Shown in pieces: positions 33,741 through 44,995 of a stretch of DNA of 64,000 nt. The stretch spans positions 57,852,019 to 57,916,018 of the forward strand of contig CM049306.1 in assembly GCA_026874595.1 (NCBI GenBank), in the 5' to 3' direction. The notes under the pieces are model-generated. The model was given only the letters and a program-made list of their open reading frames with translations. It was not told the DNA's origin and did no database searches. The translations under genes and the position numbers were made by a program. The number at the start of each line of letters is the position of its first letter. Within the stretch, counting starts at the first letter, position 1. This DNA is from Sipunculus nudus (taxonomy: Eukaryota; Annelida; Sipuncula; Golfingiida; Sipunculidae).

Positions 33741-34584
33741 AAGCCCCTTTCACACATTCACGGATAGCAACAGGGGTCGCCCCGGACCTTAATCCGTGGT
33801 GTTCCGGGGACAGCAGCGCGATTATGTAAATCATGCTTTCACATATTCACGGATAGCAACACGGATAATCCCGGAGCATCGTTCTGGAATCATCCGTGTT
33901 ATCTACGGAATCGCCGTGTAAACACCGGGCATCATCGTGTTAACACCGTGTTGCATCCGTAGTGATCCTTGGTGCACCAGCATGATCGGAGAAAAAACTT
34001 AAGCCCCTTTCACACATTCACGGATAGCAACAGGGATCACCCGGACCTTAATCCGTGGTGTTCCGGGGACAGCAGCGCGATTTCGTAAATCGGGCTTTCA
34101 CATATTCACGGATAGCAACACGGATAATCCCGGAGCATCGTTTCGGAATCATCCGTGTTATCTACGGCATCGCTGTGTAAACACCTGCATGGCATCACAT
34201 TGTTGCATCCGTAGTGATCCTTGGTGCACCAGCATGATCGGAGAAAAAACTTAAACTTGCACCCGGAAAGTGCCGGTCTCAATACGGAGCACCCGGTGGC
34301 TACACGGTGACTCCCGGATGTATCCGGTGGCTACACGGAGGTGCACGGTGCCTACAAGGAGTGATACGGATGATTTTTCATTCATGTACTCCGGGACGAA
34401 ACATTGTGCAGGTTTAATTTTTTCTCCGGACATGGCGGTGCGCAATGGATTACTATGGATGCAACACGGTGTTAACACGGTGATGCCCGGAGTTTACACA
34501 GTGATGACGGAGTCAACACGGATGATCCCGGTACGATGATCCGGGATGATCCGTGATGCTATCCGTGAATGTGTGAAAGGGGCT
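33741..34584. mobile_element. Foldback element with 28 bp TIRs and a duplicated left arm
   Basis: The left end AGCCCCTTTCACACATTCAC (33742) and the right end at 34557-34584 are exact reverse complements over 28 bp. The left arm occurs twice in tandem (33741-34000 and 34001-about 34250, period 260 bp). The right arm (about 34405-34584) is an inverted, diverged copy of the same arm, including its GGAGAAAAAACTTAAACTTG end. All parts are built from a few words (CACGGAT, ATCATCCGTG, AACACCGTG, CCCGGA). Both left copies start at TTAA, a hint of TTAA targeting, but no duplicate TTAA is present on the right. Non-coding. Confidence 0.8.
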
Positions 34585-34640
34585 CAGAGGTACAACGGCC
34601 AAAACATCAGTTTTCCCCCGTCGTGTCAATCTTTTATTTT

Positions 34641-34912
34641 AAGGCCCATTCACACTGAGCGCTGCGCCGCGCCGCGCTGCAGAAAATGTTGAGTAGTACA
34701 TGCATATACACTTGGGTGTCCACACCAAACGCCGAGCTGTGCAGCGCCGCAAAGCAAATGTGAATAAAGTTAAAACCTTCTCCGCTTTGCAACGCCGCAA
34801 AAATGCCCAGCCGTATAGTATTTGCAGCGCTTTGCAGCGCCGTTCGGCGCTGCAGCGCCGCACTGCGCTGCAAAGTGTATCCGGCGGCGCGGCGCACTGC
34901 AGGCTGCGGAAG
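34641..34912. repeat. CpG-rich GCAGCGCCG-word element
   Basis: It starts AAGGCCCATTCACACTGAGC, like the neighbouring foldback element. It is then built from GCGCTGCGCCGCGCCGCG, GCAGCGCCGCAAA and their complements, ending near GGCGGCGCGGCGCACTGCAG. The right terminal sequence is missing, so it is truncated or diverged. Overlapping open frames on both strands are produced by the lack of T/A-rich stops and are not called as genes. Confidence 0.6.
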
Positions 34913-35008
34913 AATGCATGGTATGTTTTATATCAAGGTATACGGCCAAGGTATACATGTACTTGCATATGCGGGGGGATCTGAGCATATTATTTGTCAT
35001 GAGTATAT

Positions 35009-35512
35009 TTGCTGGAATTGAAACAAATGATAAAATACATGGATAGCGGCATATTTGAAGCAAATTTACAAGGGTTTAAAAGGTGTTTAACATTTCAGAT
35101 ATCATATAAGATAAATATAATTCTTAAAGAAATAAACTTGTGCAATATTTATAAATATAGGTGCAGGTTTTCTGAATCCATGGCAGTATCAATGGAAGTG
35201 CTGTTACAAACTTCACCTTCAGCCCCTGTTGGCAAAAAGTCCCATGTTCTCCGCCGCAACCTCAACGAAACAATTCTTTATCCGGTACGAGAAACAAATA
35301 GTCCCCATAGAATAATTCACTACACCTGTCCTTATTTTTATTCTGGTAGTTCAAATATCATACTTGTGTTATTTGTTCAGCCCTTCCCGTATATGGTTTC
35401 TATGAACAAAAAAATAAACCTGTCTGCTGGTGTCTTTATATTTCTTACTGCCCATATTTTCTTCACTTTAGTTCAGACAGTCTTAATGATTTTGATGCGG
35501 CCCTACATATAG
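35009..35512 (+). CDS. Longest ORF in the window, 167 codons, possible membrane protein
   Basis: This is the longest stop-free ATG frame in the window. It is AT-rich. The N-terminal third (MLELKQMIKYMDSGIFEANL and on) shows no family features. An internal start gives MAVSMEVLLQTSPSAPVGKK. The C-terminus has one hydrophobic segment of about 22 residues (AGVFIFLTAHIFFTLVQTVL and on) ending MRPYI. AATAAA follows at 35651-35656. Given local base composition, a chance frame of this size over 64 kb is unlikely but not excluded. No promoter or homology recognised. Confidence 0.25.
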   Translation: MLELKQMIKYMDSGIFEANLQGFKRCLTFQISYKINIILKEINLCNIYKYRCRFSESMAVSMEVLLQTSPSAPVGKKSHVLRRNLNETILYPVRETNSPHRIIHYTCPYFYSGSSNIILVLFVQPFPYMVSMNKKINLSAGVFIFLTAHIFFTLVQTVLMILMRPYI

Positions 35513-36220
35513 GTTCACCTGTTCTACACACTTAACTTTAATAAGTACTGCTCACTATTTTTTACGATATGTTTACTTTACTAACGCACAGAGGAACAAG
35601 GATTTTTATTAGTAAATCAATAATTAAAGCAACACCATGGTTTCATGCTTAATAAAAAAAGATCCAGCTAGAGAAGGTTATTAAAAGACTAGTCTCGACC
35701 TGTAGTCAGAATTAAACATACCCATCAAGGGTGCCTTATTTTATTTAACTCCTCCAGAAAACCATGTATCTGACATATTTGTTGTGACTTTGCAACTTGT
35801 ATGCTCAAAACGGAATCGCGTGTAAGACAGGAATTATCGGCATTTAACATAAACTACGCCATTTTGAATGGCTATTTCGTCATTTTCAAACTGGAATTAG
35901 AATATGCTTGGGAAAACAACAACAAGCCGTGTAGGACAAAACAAGTATTTTAGACCACGCATTATTCGGCCGGTTTAAAACTTTTATAAAATTTGGACAG
36001 GTAGATATGATGTCCCCATGGATCTTTCACGTTTCACTATATGTTATATTCATGTCCCGAGTGCAAAGCCCTCGATCGAGCCTCTTTAAAATGAATTGAT
36101 AAATTTAAAAAAAAATGACAGATTCATAGTTTGGATGCAGCCTATCATGGTGTCTGTTCTTTGCAGTGTACACTAGTCTATTTTCTGGCATAAAATGTTT
36201 TCAGAGCAGTCGTTAATTAC

Positions 36221-36358
36221 CATGCTGGCACAGTATAAACGGCAGTACTGGATGCAAGTACAAGTCTCTGACCATTAAATCATGGCGCGTCGTGAGGGGA
36301 GGAGGCTGGTCGTCTGCCATGTACGCCTGTTCTGTCACGCCTGTTTGACATTTAAACA
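36221..36358 (-). CDS. Candidate internal exon, unidentified protein
   Basis: On the minus strand, CTGCTTTTTCTTGTTTCAAG is a strong acceptor and CATG|GTAATT a fair donor. The only open frame has 45 codons starting FKCQTGVTEQAYMADDQPPP and ending LHPVLPFILCQH. It enters after two bases and leaves in phase 1. An internal ATG (MADDQPPPLTTRHDLMVRDL) could be a start. Not recognised. Confidence 0.28.
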
Positions 36359-36611
36359 CTTGAAACAAGAAAAAGCAGGTAGACCCACGCAAGTTTTTGT
36401 ACCTCACACGCCCTTATTACAAAACTGGTTGTCGTAACACGTTGCCCTTCACTGAGATTACAGACACTTGACACAATGTTTTCAACGTGTAGTGGGCGAT
36501 ATTAGAAGTACTAACGCGCCCCCTTTTGAACAAAGGTCCCTTATCACAAAAGATGTCATTATCCTCTGATGTATGGATGTCGTAAAGAACATTCTCAATG
36601 AACGGTTAAAA

Positions 36612-38809
36612 CAGAGACCCATGGGTCACGTGGCTCAGCTGACGTTGACCTTGAAGACAAAAATCTAAAATAATAACAAATGCATGGAGATAATGTCTGA
36701 GAGGAAAAGGTTATATAGGTCATGGTTATTTCATATACTAGGTCTGTATCAATTTTATAGAACGTTAACAGTTGCAACAATAACATAAAAACCTCAATGC
36801 ACAGGTGCAAGGACTTGTTATTTGGGGGGGGGGGGGATGGTTACAACATCTCTGCATTTACATACAGGTTATAAAATTTAATCCAACAGTGCTAACAGGA
36901 AAAAAGGTGATTCGCAATTGCCCTATAAGTAAAAATAAACAGACTTACAGGTAGACAACAAAGCTGACCACTTTATCTTCCATGTTGTTGAGCAGGAAAA
37001 TTATGAACAAATTATTGCATTAAATCCTATTTTCTATATTAAATATGTATATCAAATTGATTTCAAGTTTATAAGTTGTACACAATTGCGATATTACACA
37101 TCTGAATATATAAGTTGCTTTCAAATCTCATACATTAATAGATTAAATCCTTATACATACATCATATGAAAGTTATTTCAACAGTGCCTATAGGAAAAGT
37201 TCATAATTGATTTGTATTAAATGATAAACAGAGAGATGATGGACAAACAGAGCTGATCGCTTTATGTCCCATTCTCCTGAGACAAGAATATATGTTTCAA
37301 TTAGATATTTAAAAATTAAATCAATTTTACATTTCCAATAAAACTAATGTCCCCAGTGCACAGGTGCAAGGACTCAGTGGCCGGGGAGGGGGAATGGTGG
37401 GAATTACAACACCTCTGCATGTACATACAGGACAAACAAAGCCGATCACTTTTTAGTTATTTTCACTATTTTTTATACATTTCCAATATAACATATATAT
37501 CTAAATATATAAGTTGATTCACAATTCTTAATCATCGTTTATCCCTAATTGTTTTCAGAAAACACCACAGTATGCATAAAAATGTATTTAGTTTTCTATC
37601 ACACAAATATATCTTATAACAAAACAGGAATATATATGGATATAAACTTGATTTAGAATTCACAATTCTAATATGCGCCTTTATTTATACATATTTTTCC
37701 TCATATATTATCAATTAATGCAAACTGATGGGTTTAATTATATTTTAATTTGTTAAAATAGAAATCTGCATTATTATAAAATGCTACATTACCACATCAA
37801 GGGATCCTTGATAACTCCTTGAATTAGAATTAAAGAAAAGTTTTGTATATTGCAGTGGAAACAGCATTTCAGAGAAGTGAATATAGTTCATACAATGATA
37901 ATTACTGCATAACACTCGGTGGATGGGGGCGGGGGTGATCATATGAGTATAACTGTACACCTGTGTTAGCAGGGGATCTCCCCAGTGACACATTACAAAT
38001 GTGGTACCCTGGCATAAGCTGACCTCCAGTGACCAGAAGTGTGCTGCCTGCAACTTGACAATGCAAGTGAATACAATAGAGCCTCCCGAAGGATTCAATA
38101 GTTAGCCTTATTTTATTTTTTATTTTTTTTTATTTCAGATTTAAACAGATTGATTACTTAAGTGTCAACAGTATTGACAGCAAAAAAAAAAAAAGTGGTA
38201 AAGGTGAAAGTTGGGCACTATTTAAGGTATTGATTTTATATTAATGCTGGTAATTTTAAAAAATTACAAAAAAATTCAAATCTAATTTTGGGTATACTAT
38301 TGAATCTTGATTATATAAAGTTATATCCCTGAAAAAAAGTCTCTAGCTTCAACAATTATCATGTTAAGTGAGTGAATATCTTTCTTGATTTTTTACAAAG
38401 CGCATTATGTTCGGGCCCATAATATCAAGAAATAAAACAATACTGACCTTTTTTCTGTCATGTACATAGGGAACATATAAAGATATATTCAAGCCAAAGA
38501 GAAACAAAGCAGCTTTCGTGGTTTCGATATTAGGCAGTCTTGAAATGTAACCATTTTTTTAATGGAAAATTGAGGTTTTTCCTTAATTTCTCAAAGGAGC
38601 AAAGTCACAGTGACCCAGTTTTTGTTGGAGAACTTAGGGACATCTAACTGTATGTTGAATGTTGAATTCGTTAGTCAAACGGTTTTTAAAACGGGTTTTG
38701 TTAACGGACGGACTAACGGACGGCACGGCGGACGGACAGCTAGCCGGCCGGACTGACGACGGACAAAGGACCATCGCTATAGCTCAGATGACTTATAGTC
38801 AGCTGAGCT
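36612..38809 (-). mobile_element. Palindrome-ended dispersed element, minus copy (copy B)
   Basis: On the minus strand it begins at 38809 with the 29-base palindrome AGCTCAGCTGACTATAAGTC.., then GTCCGTCGTCAGTCCGGCC-type words. For about 480 bp it matches 59707-60180 (shared words include CATACAGTTAGATGTCC, ATTAAGGAAAAACCTCAATT, CTGCCTAATATC and GGGCCCGAACATAATG). Its far end near 36615-36645 reads CAGCTGAGCCACGTGACCCA, matching the end near 62.9 kb. The interior at 36795-37000 and 37170-37450 holds two diverged copies of a sequence with GCACAGGTGCAAGGACT. No transposase is seen. Confidence 0.6.
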
Positions 38810-39059
38810 AAAATGGAAGACAAAGCGTTTAAGAAAAACCCGAAAAGGGGGAAAAACTGGCACAATTCTTGATAAAATTAAAAGCACACTGGGCGATGTA
38901 GGGTCCTCAGTCGCTGTAAAGAGTATGTCAGCCGGCCTTAATTCGCAATGTCTTTTTGTCTGCTGAATATTAATGTCTCATAAGTTATAGAGAAGAATTT
39001 ACTAAGTGTCAAACTTGTAAATTGCATATAGACCTAAGAGGGGGCGTCAATAGGGGGGG

Positions 39060-39362
39060 GGGGGGGGTTACAGCCCCCCACGTTTTAGCAAAGGGGAGGG
39101 GGGGGGGGGTGTCAATGTAATCATCTACCCTGATATTCAGAGAATGATATTTATATATTGGAAATGAAATATGTTAATAATGAGAATTGTAGACTTTTCT
39201 ATTTCTGAGTTCCCTATGAAATATTATGTAACTAAAACTGGTTTAGAATAAACATATTCTGGAAACATAATACCTTATTAAAAAACTTAATCGTAATACA
39301 TGTATATGTAAAATGTGTCACACAGACGAAAGGTATAATATATATATATATATATATATATG
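39060..39362 (+). repeat. Dispersed repeat ending in (TA)n, copy 1
   Basis: From TTTTAGCAAAGGGG through TCAATGTAATCATC, ATTCAGAGAATGATATTTAT and GTGTCACACAGACGA to a terminal (TA)12, it aligns with 56228-56597. The left part contains two G-runs of about 15 and 18. It could be a non-LTR retrotransposon tail family with a microsatellite 3' end. Confidence 0.75.
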
Positions 39363-39619
39363 CATATATTTATCTGTCTGTGTGTACAACTGGTTAGGTT
39401 TTGTGTTCGTCAGATTCTGAAACACACCCACAGCGTACCGAAGCTTGTAATTACCCAGCGGCGTAGATATAAACGTAATGCAGAAAGTAGTGTTACTCGT
39501 TCAAATATGGTGGGCGTAAAGTGTTTCAATGCATATTACATAAACATGAGTATATTTGTGGTAAGGAATCCACGGAATAAATAATATTTTGTAAGCACAC
39601 GCGTATGAAATGCTGACCG

Positions 39620-40469
39620 AGGGGGTTTCCTTGAAATGAAACAATTTTTTATTTTAAAGTTTGTAAGTTAAGACCAATAGTCCCGGCCATCTCGGTTCTC
39701 AACGGAAAAAAAGTTTGTTTAAAGAAGAAACGACTCTGGCGAGAGGGTGTACCAAATATTCAGGCTGATTGTGAGAGCTGATGGACGTCATCACGTTTCC
39801 GTTTTTATTTTGTCTCATGCGTCGAGAGCGGTCAGAGGCGTAAAACACTTGATACATGGGTGGTATAAAAAAAAGAAGGGAAACGATTGATCGTGTGAGT
39901 ACGCCCGGGGAGATGTTTTGTCTATAGGGTGACGATTAGTGAGAGACAAGTATTAAATATAACTGAACACCGTCAACACTGCCTGGGACAAGCACCAAAC
40001 ACTTCAGATGTGAGACTGTTATAGGCTTCAGAGGAAAGGCCTGACATTGCTAAAAGACATAGAAATTAGGCGACATTCTTATTTTGTGCCGTGTATATAT
40101 ACCCAAGGAAATTGGGTTGACACAAGATGGTCGTGTGAATTAAGAATGATGAATATATGACATATATTTCCGACAACTAGAAGGATTAACCTTGACAATG
40201 AGCTTTATTTTTTGTTTGTTTTAAGAGCATCTAATGCACGCTCGATAGGCCTACTTGTTTAATCTAAATATACAAATATTCCTATGTTATCGAGGATATC
40301 GCAACATGTCACCTTTCTGCATTATAAATACTTCACATTTGGCTATGCATTAATGAAGAAAAACAGGATTCAAAAGATGCAACCATTTTCAAAAGAAAAT
40401 GAGGTCAGGCAGGGCAGAAAATTCTATCTTCCCCCCAATGATGACAACCTAATGTTTCTTTCTTCGCAG
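39620..40469. other. No supported gene
   Basis: Mixed DNA. TGGACGTCATCACG near 39783 is one mismatch from a cAMP-response element, but nothing else suggests a promoter. Confidence 0.3.
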
Positions 40470-40530
40470 TAAATTAAAACATTGGCGTGAATCCCGTAAA
40501 ACTGTGATCTGGATCACACTGCAAAAATAA
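40470..40530 (+). CDS. Weak candidate terminal exon
   Basis: The strong acceptor ATGTTTCTTTCTTCGCAG opens KLKHWRESRKTVIWITLQK and a TAA that overlaps an AATAAA. The exon is only 19 codons long, so this is suggestive at best. Confidence 0.2.
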
Positions 40531-40570
40531 ATACCAGTCAATTGGAAAAAGCACGTCAAGGTTTGAATTG

Positions 40571-40732
40571 GTCCGCCCCGCTCCTTTTCAGCAGCCGCAA
40601 CCTTTTTTAAGGGTTTAAGACCAATTTTTGCCGCCTGAACCACCCTCCTTTTCCGGACCTAGGGACTTTTTATTAGGTTTAGACTTTAGTCCTCCTTGGT
40701 TTGACCCCTCCTAAATCCTGTATACGCCCCTG
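40571..40732 (-). mobile_element. MITE related to the 11.2 kb element, minus orientation
   Basis: On the minus strand it starts CAGGGGCGTATACAGGATTT and then GGTCAAACCAAGGAGGACTA, paralleling the 11183-11390 copy, and ends in GGCGGAC. Ends and internal motif agree in order; the G-run is much shorter here. Confidence 0.5.
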
Positions 40733-41076
40733 CTGGGGCCTAATTGTATACAAATAATGTGACTTGTTTTGAAAACAAATTCTAAATGTACACATAGCCA
40801 CTTCCGTATCTCGACCTGACTTATTAATAATCAATTGGCATTTTACGACATACATGAAGGAACCTACGTTGATTTGATGATGTTTTGAAGTAAATATTTC
40901 ACTCATTATATATATATTTTTTCATTTTAACCAAAATGCACCTGATATATCATGTCTAAGACTAGCCCATGGGTATGTTTATTGTATAATTTGTTTCGGT
41001 ACAATCGCATTGATATCGTGGACCCGCTTCAGCGCCAGACTCTTTGTTTGCAGATCTTTGTGCTATGTGCTATATT

Positions 41077-41562
41077 AAGCCCCAGTCCCATATAGATGCC
41101 GGATCAACACGGATCATATCCAATGCGATCCGGCGTGTGAACCGTGTAGCCGCTGTGATGGTCCGCGGCGATCCCTGTTATAGTCCTGGAACGTCCGGGA
41201 AGGTCTTTGGGGATACGGGAGGCCAACACGGCAGTTTTGGGAAATTCAAAACTGCCATGTTCGTCCGTGATGATCCGGGGAGATGGCGACGTCCGGGGTG
41301 GTCCGTGTAGCCGCCGTGTAGGGTTCGGGGACAGTCGTAGCTCTGTCTTGACTGTCCGTGCGAGTCCTTGACGGTCCGGGATGGTCCGTGTTCATTCGGG
41401 AATGTCCGTGTCTCTGCCGTGTTGATCCGTGTTGGTCCGTCGCTCTGCCGTGACTGTCCGGTCCATGGTCATCCGTGTTTGTCCGGGTTCGTCCATGTAG
41501 CTGCCGTGTCGTTGGACGACCGTGGACGCTCGAAAACCCCAAAATGAGCACGGATCATCCCT
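41077..41562. repeat. GTCCGTGTTGATCC-word element with central hairpin
   Basis: It starts AAGCCCCAGTCCCATATAGA, close to the start of the 33.7 kb element, and ends near GAGCACGGATCATCCC. The right half is a loose 10-14 bp tandem of GTCCGTGT/GGTCCGTG words. A hairpin CAGTTTT...AAAACTG sits near 41232-41254. GC and CpG content are far above the flanks. Open frames across it are composition artefacts. Confidence 0.6.
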
Positions 41563-42210
41563 TTTCCTTGCTTATATTTGACTTGGGTTTTAGGAAATGG
41601 TAGGACTACTTGATTACTGACAGCTAATTAAATATCTTCTGTCACTTATGGACAGCAAGCTGATGTAGGGTGTTGTGGGTCTGAAGGTTAAGGTAAGCCA
41701 TATTGCACGCGGTCGTTTTGTGTGCATGTGGAGGACTTCAGCCAGAGCAAAGACCGGGCCCTGATGTGATTAGCTGGGGCAAATTGTTACGTCACAGGCA
41801 AAATTTAGAAGTGACTTAAATGTAGCAATACATGTTTTTTTTTATTCTTCCCTGATAATTAGGAGCTGACTGTGTCAGAAATACTAAGCTTTGGGTGAGA
41901 TCTAAATTTTTTAGTCACAGCGGATTTCACTGCCGAGATGACTGTGCTCATAGATGTGCAAATTATTTTTAAAAAAATCACACAACCTCATAATTTTTTG
42001 TGTGTAGAAAAATAAATAGAAAAAAAACTGTCTTTCCTCAAGGAATTGGGTTCATTTTATGTAAAATATATATTAATATTTTTCATATTTAGGCAATTGT
42101 GTTATATGATAATATGATGAGATTTAGAATACGTTTGCATGACCACAATTGGTTGCATGAAGTCCGCAGAAAAATAAATATGACGATCTTCATAGAGCTA
42201 TCGAAACATG

Positions 42211-42352
42211 CTGCATACGCATACGTAGGGCCTATATACACAAACGTCCCGCATACGCATTTATGGGATCACCTCAAGAGAATTTAATGTGTCCGATTGC
42301 CAACGCATATGTTCCGCATACTGCGTACAGCATACGCATATATGATATGCCA
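42211..42352. repeat. GCATACGCAT-word segment
   Basis: Words GCATACGCATACG, CCGCATACGCAT, CGCATATG and GCATACGCATATATG recur five or six times in 140 bp in both orientations. It is a small member of the word-restricted class, or a local minisatellite. Confidence 0.5.
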
Positions 42353-42581
42353 TCTTTAAAGCCACAAAGAGACCAACCAAGATGCAATGTACAGTGCTTT
42401 GAACCACAGGACTATAATAAAAATAAATATTGCTGAATAAGGTCTAGTTTAATTAAAGACACACACGGGCCAAGGTGCACGCATGTATATTAATACATTT
42501 CTTTAATCTCTTTTTATACATGTACTGTCATATTAACCCGCCATGTTTCCTTTGCAACCCGTCAGTCACACTGGTTTGACC

Positions 42582-42669
42582 TTATTGACAGGAACTCGAA
42601 GCATCTTGACGGAAATCAACTAACAGCATCGTGGTCTGACGCATCTTCCTTCCGATCACGCTGATACGT
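42582..42669 (-). CDS. Candidate terminal exon
   Basis: On the minus strand the acceptor GTTTGTTTATTTTTCATCAG is excellent. One frame reads RISVIGRKMRQTTMLLVDFR, then QDASSSCQ and TAA; another reads TYQRDRKEDASDHDAVS and TGA. Both are short. The strand and acceptor are better supported than the frame. Confidence 0.25.
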
Positions 42670-43538
42670 CTGATGAAAAATAAACAAACACCGTGCCCAG
42701 AACAGAAATCAACACCTCGTGTCCAAAGCGTCTTGTGGTTCACTTGAGTAATAACCCCCTCACTCAGCCGTGTGCATAATTTTGACCAGTGCGCATGACT
42801 TATTTGGCACAATAATATAATTTCAAAGTCAAAAGCCTTTTACACGCGCATGCGCATAAATTTTTTGCCCATACGGTCCCGTATTGTTGTCGTCTGCCGG
42901 TTGATTGTTTATATGTGACGTTTTTGGGCCCAAAAAGCACGTAAACCGTGTATGTACATAATATTGTGGTAGTCTGAACCTAAGACCATGGTGCTTTAGC
43001 GCTAAACAGTGGGCGCGGGTTAAAAAAAACTGTCAACAGTCATGGTAATTCTAGTTAGGGGTCAGTTTATTAATATGGATCAGTATAATAATTTATCAGT
43101 TTGAATCAATACATTATGTGGACTTGGATCGCGGTCTTTTATACATATTGTACGATTAATAAACATGCAAATGTCAATACAAAAAAAATTGTCTTGCATT
43201 CCCCAAAATTAGAGTGAAATCGTCGTTTGGAGGTTATATCTACGATGAAAATAAGTTTATTATTTATAAAATACTACTTTTGTTCTATTTGTTTTATTTT
43301 AAGCACAATATATATTATTGAGTTATTTTTCAGTAGTTAGATTCTGGTTAACGAAGGACAATGAAGTAAATGATAAAAAAACGACCTGTATTAGTTCTGG
43401 TATTGTAGAATTGATGACCAACTCGGTCCCTGATTTATAACGTTGAATGTCCTGGATTTCACAAACACACATACAATATACCATTTTTAATTATATTCAT
43501 ATCAGATACAACAGTAATTTATAAAAGTACACTCACTG

Positions 43539-43573
43539 TTCTTAACATTAATTAACATTAATTATGTTAAGAA
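43539..43573. other. Imperfect palindrome TTCTTAACAT...ATGTTAAGAA
   Basis: The 10 bp arms are exact, the 15-base centre is AT-rich and largely self-complementary, and TTAACATTAAT is directly repeated inside. Function unknown. Confidence 0.7.
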
Positions 43574-44178
43574 TATAATATCACTTTAATATGAAAGTCC
43601 TGGTTTGACATCGTTTGTGTTCGTAAGAACAATATCAAAATTGTCCTGATAGACACGACTATTGGTTGAATGTACCCCGTGCTGGATAACCGAGTATCCC
43701 CTGCTATCTGAGGATTCCCTGCTCACGGTGTAATGTGAGCCCTCACTTCTGTGGTTTTACATGGAGAGTGTTGAGTCTATAGATGTACGTAAACAGCCCC
43801 ATCTTCTGAGTGTCCAGTTCCTATGTTACTCGGTGCGCGATTTCCCATTAGGTCACTAGAGTGTGATGAAGATGCAACAAAAAAGAAAGAAAAAAAAAAA
43901 AAAGAAAGAAAAGAAAACAGTAAAAAAAATGAACAGAAAAAGTGACAGATTTTGCCGTGATGTTATGGCAGATAGCCCAGCCCAGTAAACGACGTTTTAG
44001 GTTTTACTGCTACTCGTGCTTAGAAAAAAAATGTAGCACTGGCCAAGAGGAACATTAAAGGAAACAAATCCCTAGACCTCACAGAAATTTCAGTAGTCCT
44101 TGTTTTTGTTTGTTTTATTAATAATGTATACACTCACAGCTCTACGGTGCAACATCAATAATTAAGTTCCCTGGTTTT
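43574..44178. other. No supported gene; A-rich tract
   Basis: An A/G-rich stretch at about 43877-43930 is the only structure noted. Confidence 0.4.
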
Positions 44179-44355
44179 GGTAGGATGTAGCGTATATAGT
44201 GGTTAAAGCGTTGGACTTCGCAGGTGAAGGTCCCTTGTTCGAATCCCACCGGTGCCTCAGTGGCATAATGATGTAATCCCGTTGAACCTCAGAGATTCGC
44301 TCTAATGGCTTACCGACAGGTTATGATCTCATTCCTAGCCAGTGCATATAAAACC
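44179..44355 (+). mobile_element. tRNA-derived SINE or tRNA pseudogene head
   Basis: A box-A-like TAGTGGTTAAAGC (44207-44219) and a perfect box B GTTCGAATCC (44237-44246) are spaced as in a tRNA, with an anticodon-arm-like TTGGACTTCGCAGGTGAAGG between. The acceptor ends do not pair well, so it is not a functional tRNA. The 3' body runs into the minisatellite that starts at 44364. It differs from the 24.7 kb SINE family. Confidence 0.65.
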
Positions 44356-44363
44356 TTGTCAAC

Positions 44364-44575
44364 AGGACAACTACCCCCAGGACAATTAACCCCCCCCCCG
44401 GACAATTTCCCCCCGACAATTAGCCCCTGGACAATTACCCCCCAGACAATTTAGCCCCCGGACAATAACCCCCTGGGACAACTACCCCTCCCCCCGACAA
44501 CTACCCCCCGGACAATTATCCCCGGTATAATTGCCCCCCCCCCCCCCGCACAACTACCCCCTGGACAATTACTCC
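44364..44575. repeat. C-rich minisatellite, GGACAATTACCCCC unit
   Basis: About a dozen units of GGACAA(T/C)TA followed by 4-14 C residues; unit length varies with the C-run (about 14-24 bp). It directly abuts the SINE 3' end. Confidence 0.9.
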
Positions 44576-44995
44576 AATGGTATAAATTACACACTTTAAG
44601 TACAAGTTATACATTTAAATATATTCTATGTTGCTAATGAGTAGCACATAATGCCAAAGAAATTATTAAAGTTAATTGCAAACAAAAATAAAAAGAAAAA
44701 CCTGAAATCATAAAGGCTTAATCATAACATATCATTCATATCGTAAGGATGCCTTCTGCTCATAGACAGTGCTACTAACAGACCATGGACTTATATTTAA
44801 AAAAATAATAGAAAACACCTCCCCCGGCAGGAAGGATTGGTTGCTTAGGGTTGATGAGTATATTCCTGTGTAAATATTTTGGTCAAGATTTCAAAGGATT
44901 GGACTTTCTTAAGTAAACTCATCGCTCCCAAAAGCATACCCGTTGCGCCCAAGGACAAACCCATCTCCTATCGACCCCCTCCCCCACTTCGTTTT

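Noticed and set aside
34634..35063. Several overlapping open frames of 70-97 codons on both strands
   Set aside because: They lie in the CpG-rich GCAGCGCCG element, where stop codons are scarce in every frame; no frame is favoured and no start or splice context is convincing.
41044..41551. Open frames of 88 (plus) and 101 (minus) codons, the latter rich in H/T/R/D repeats
   Set aside because: Produced by the GTCCGTG-word repeat; the periodic peptide follows the DNA repeat.
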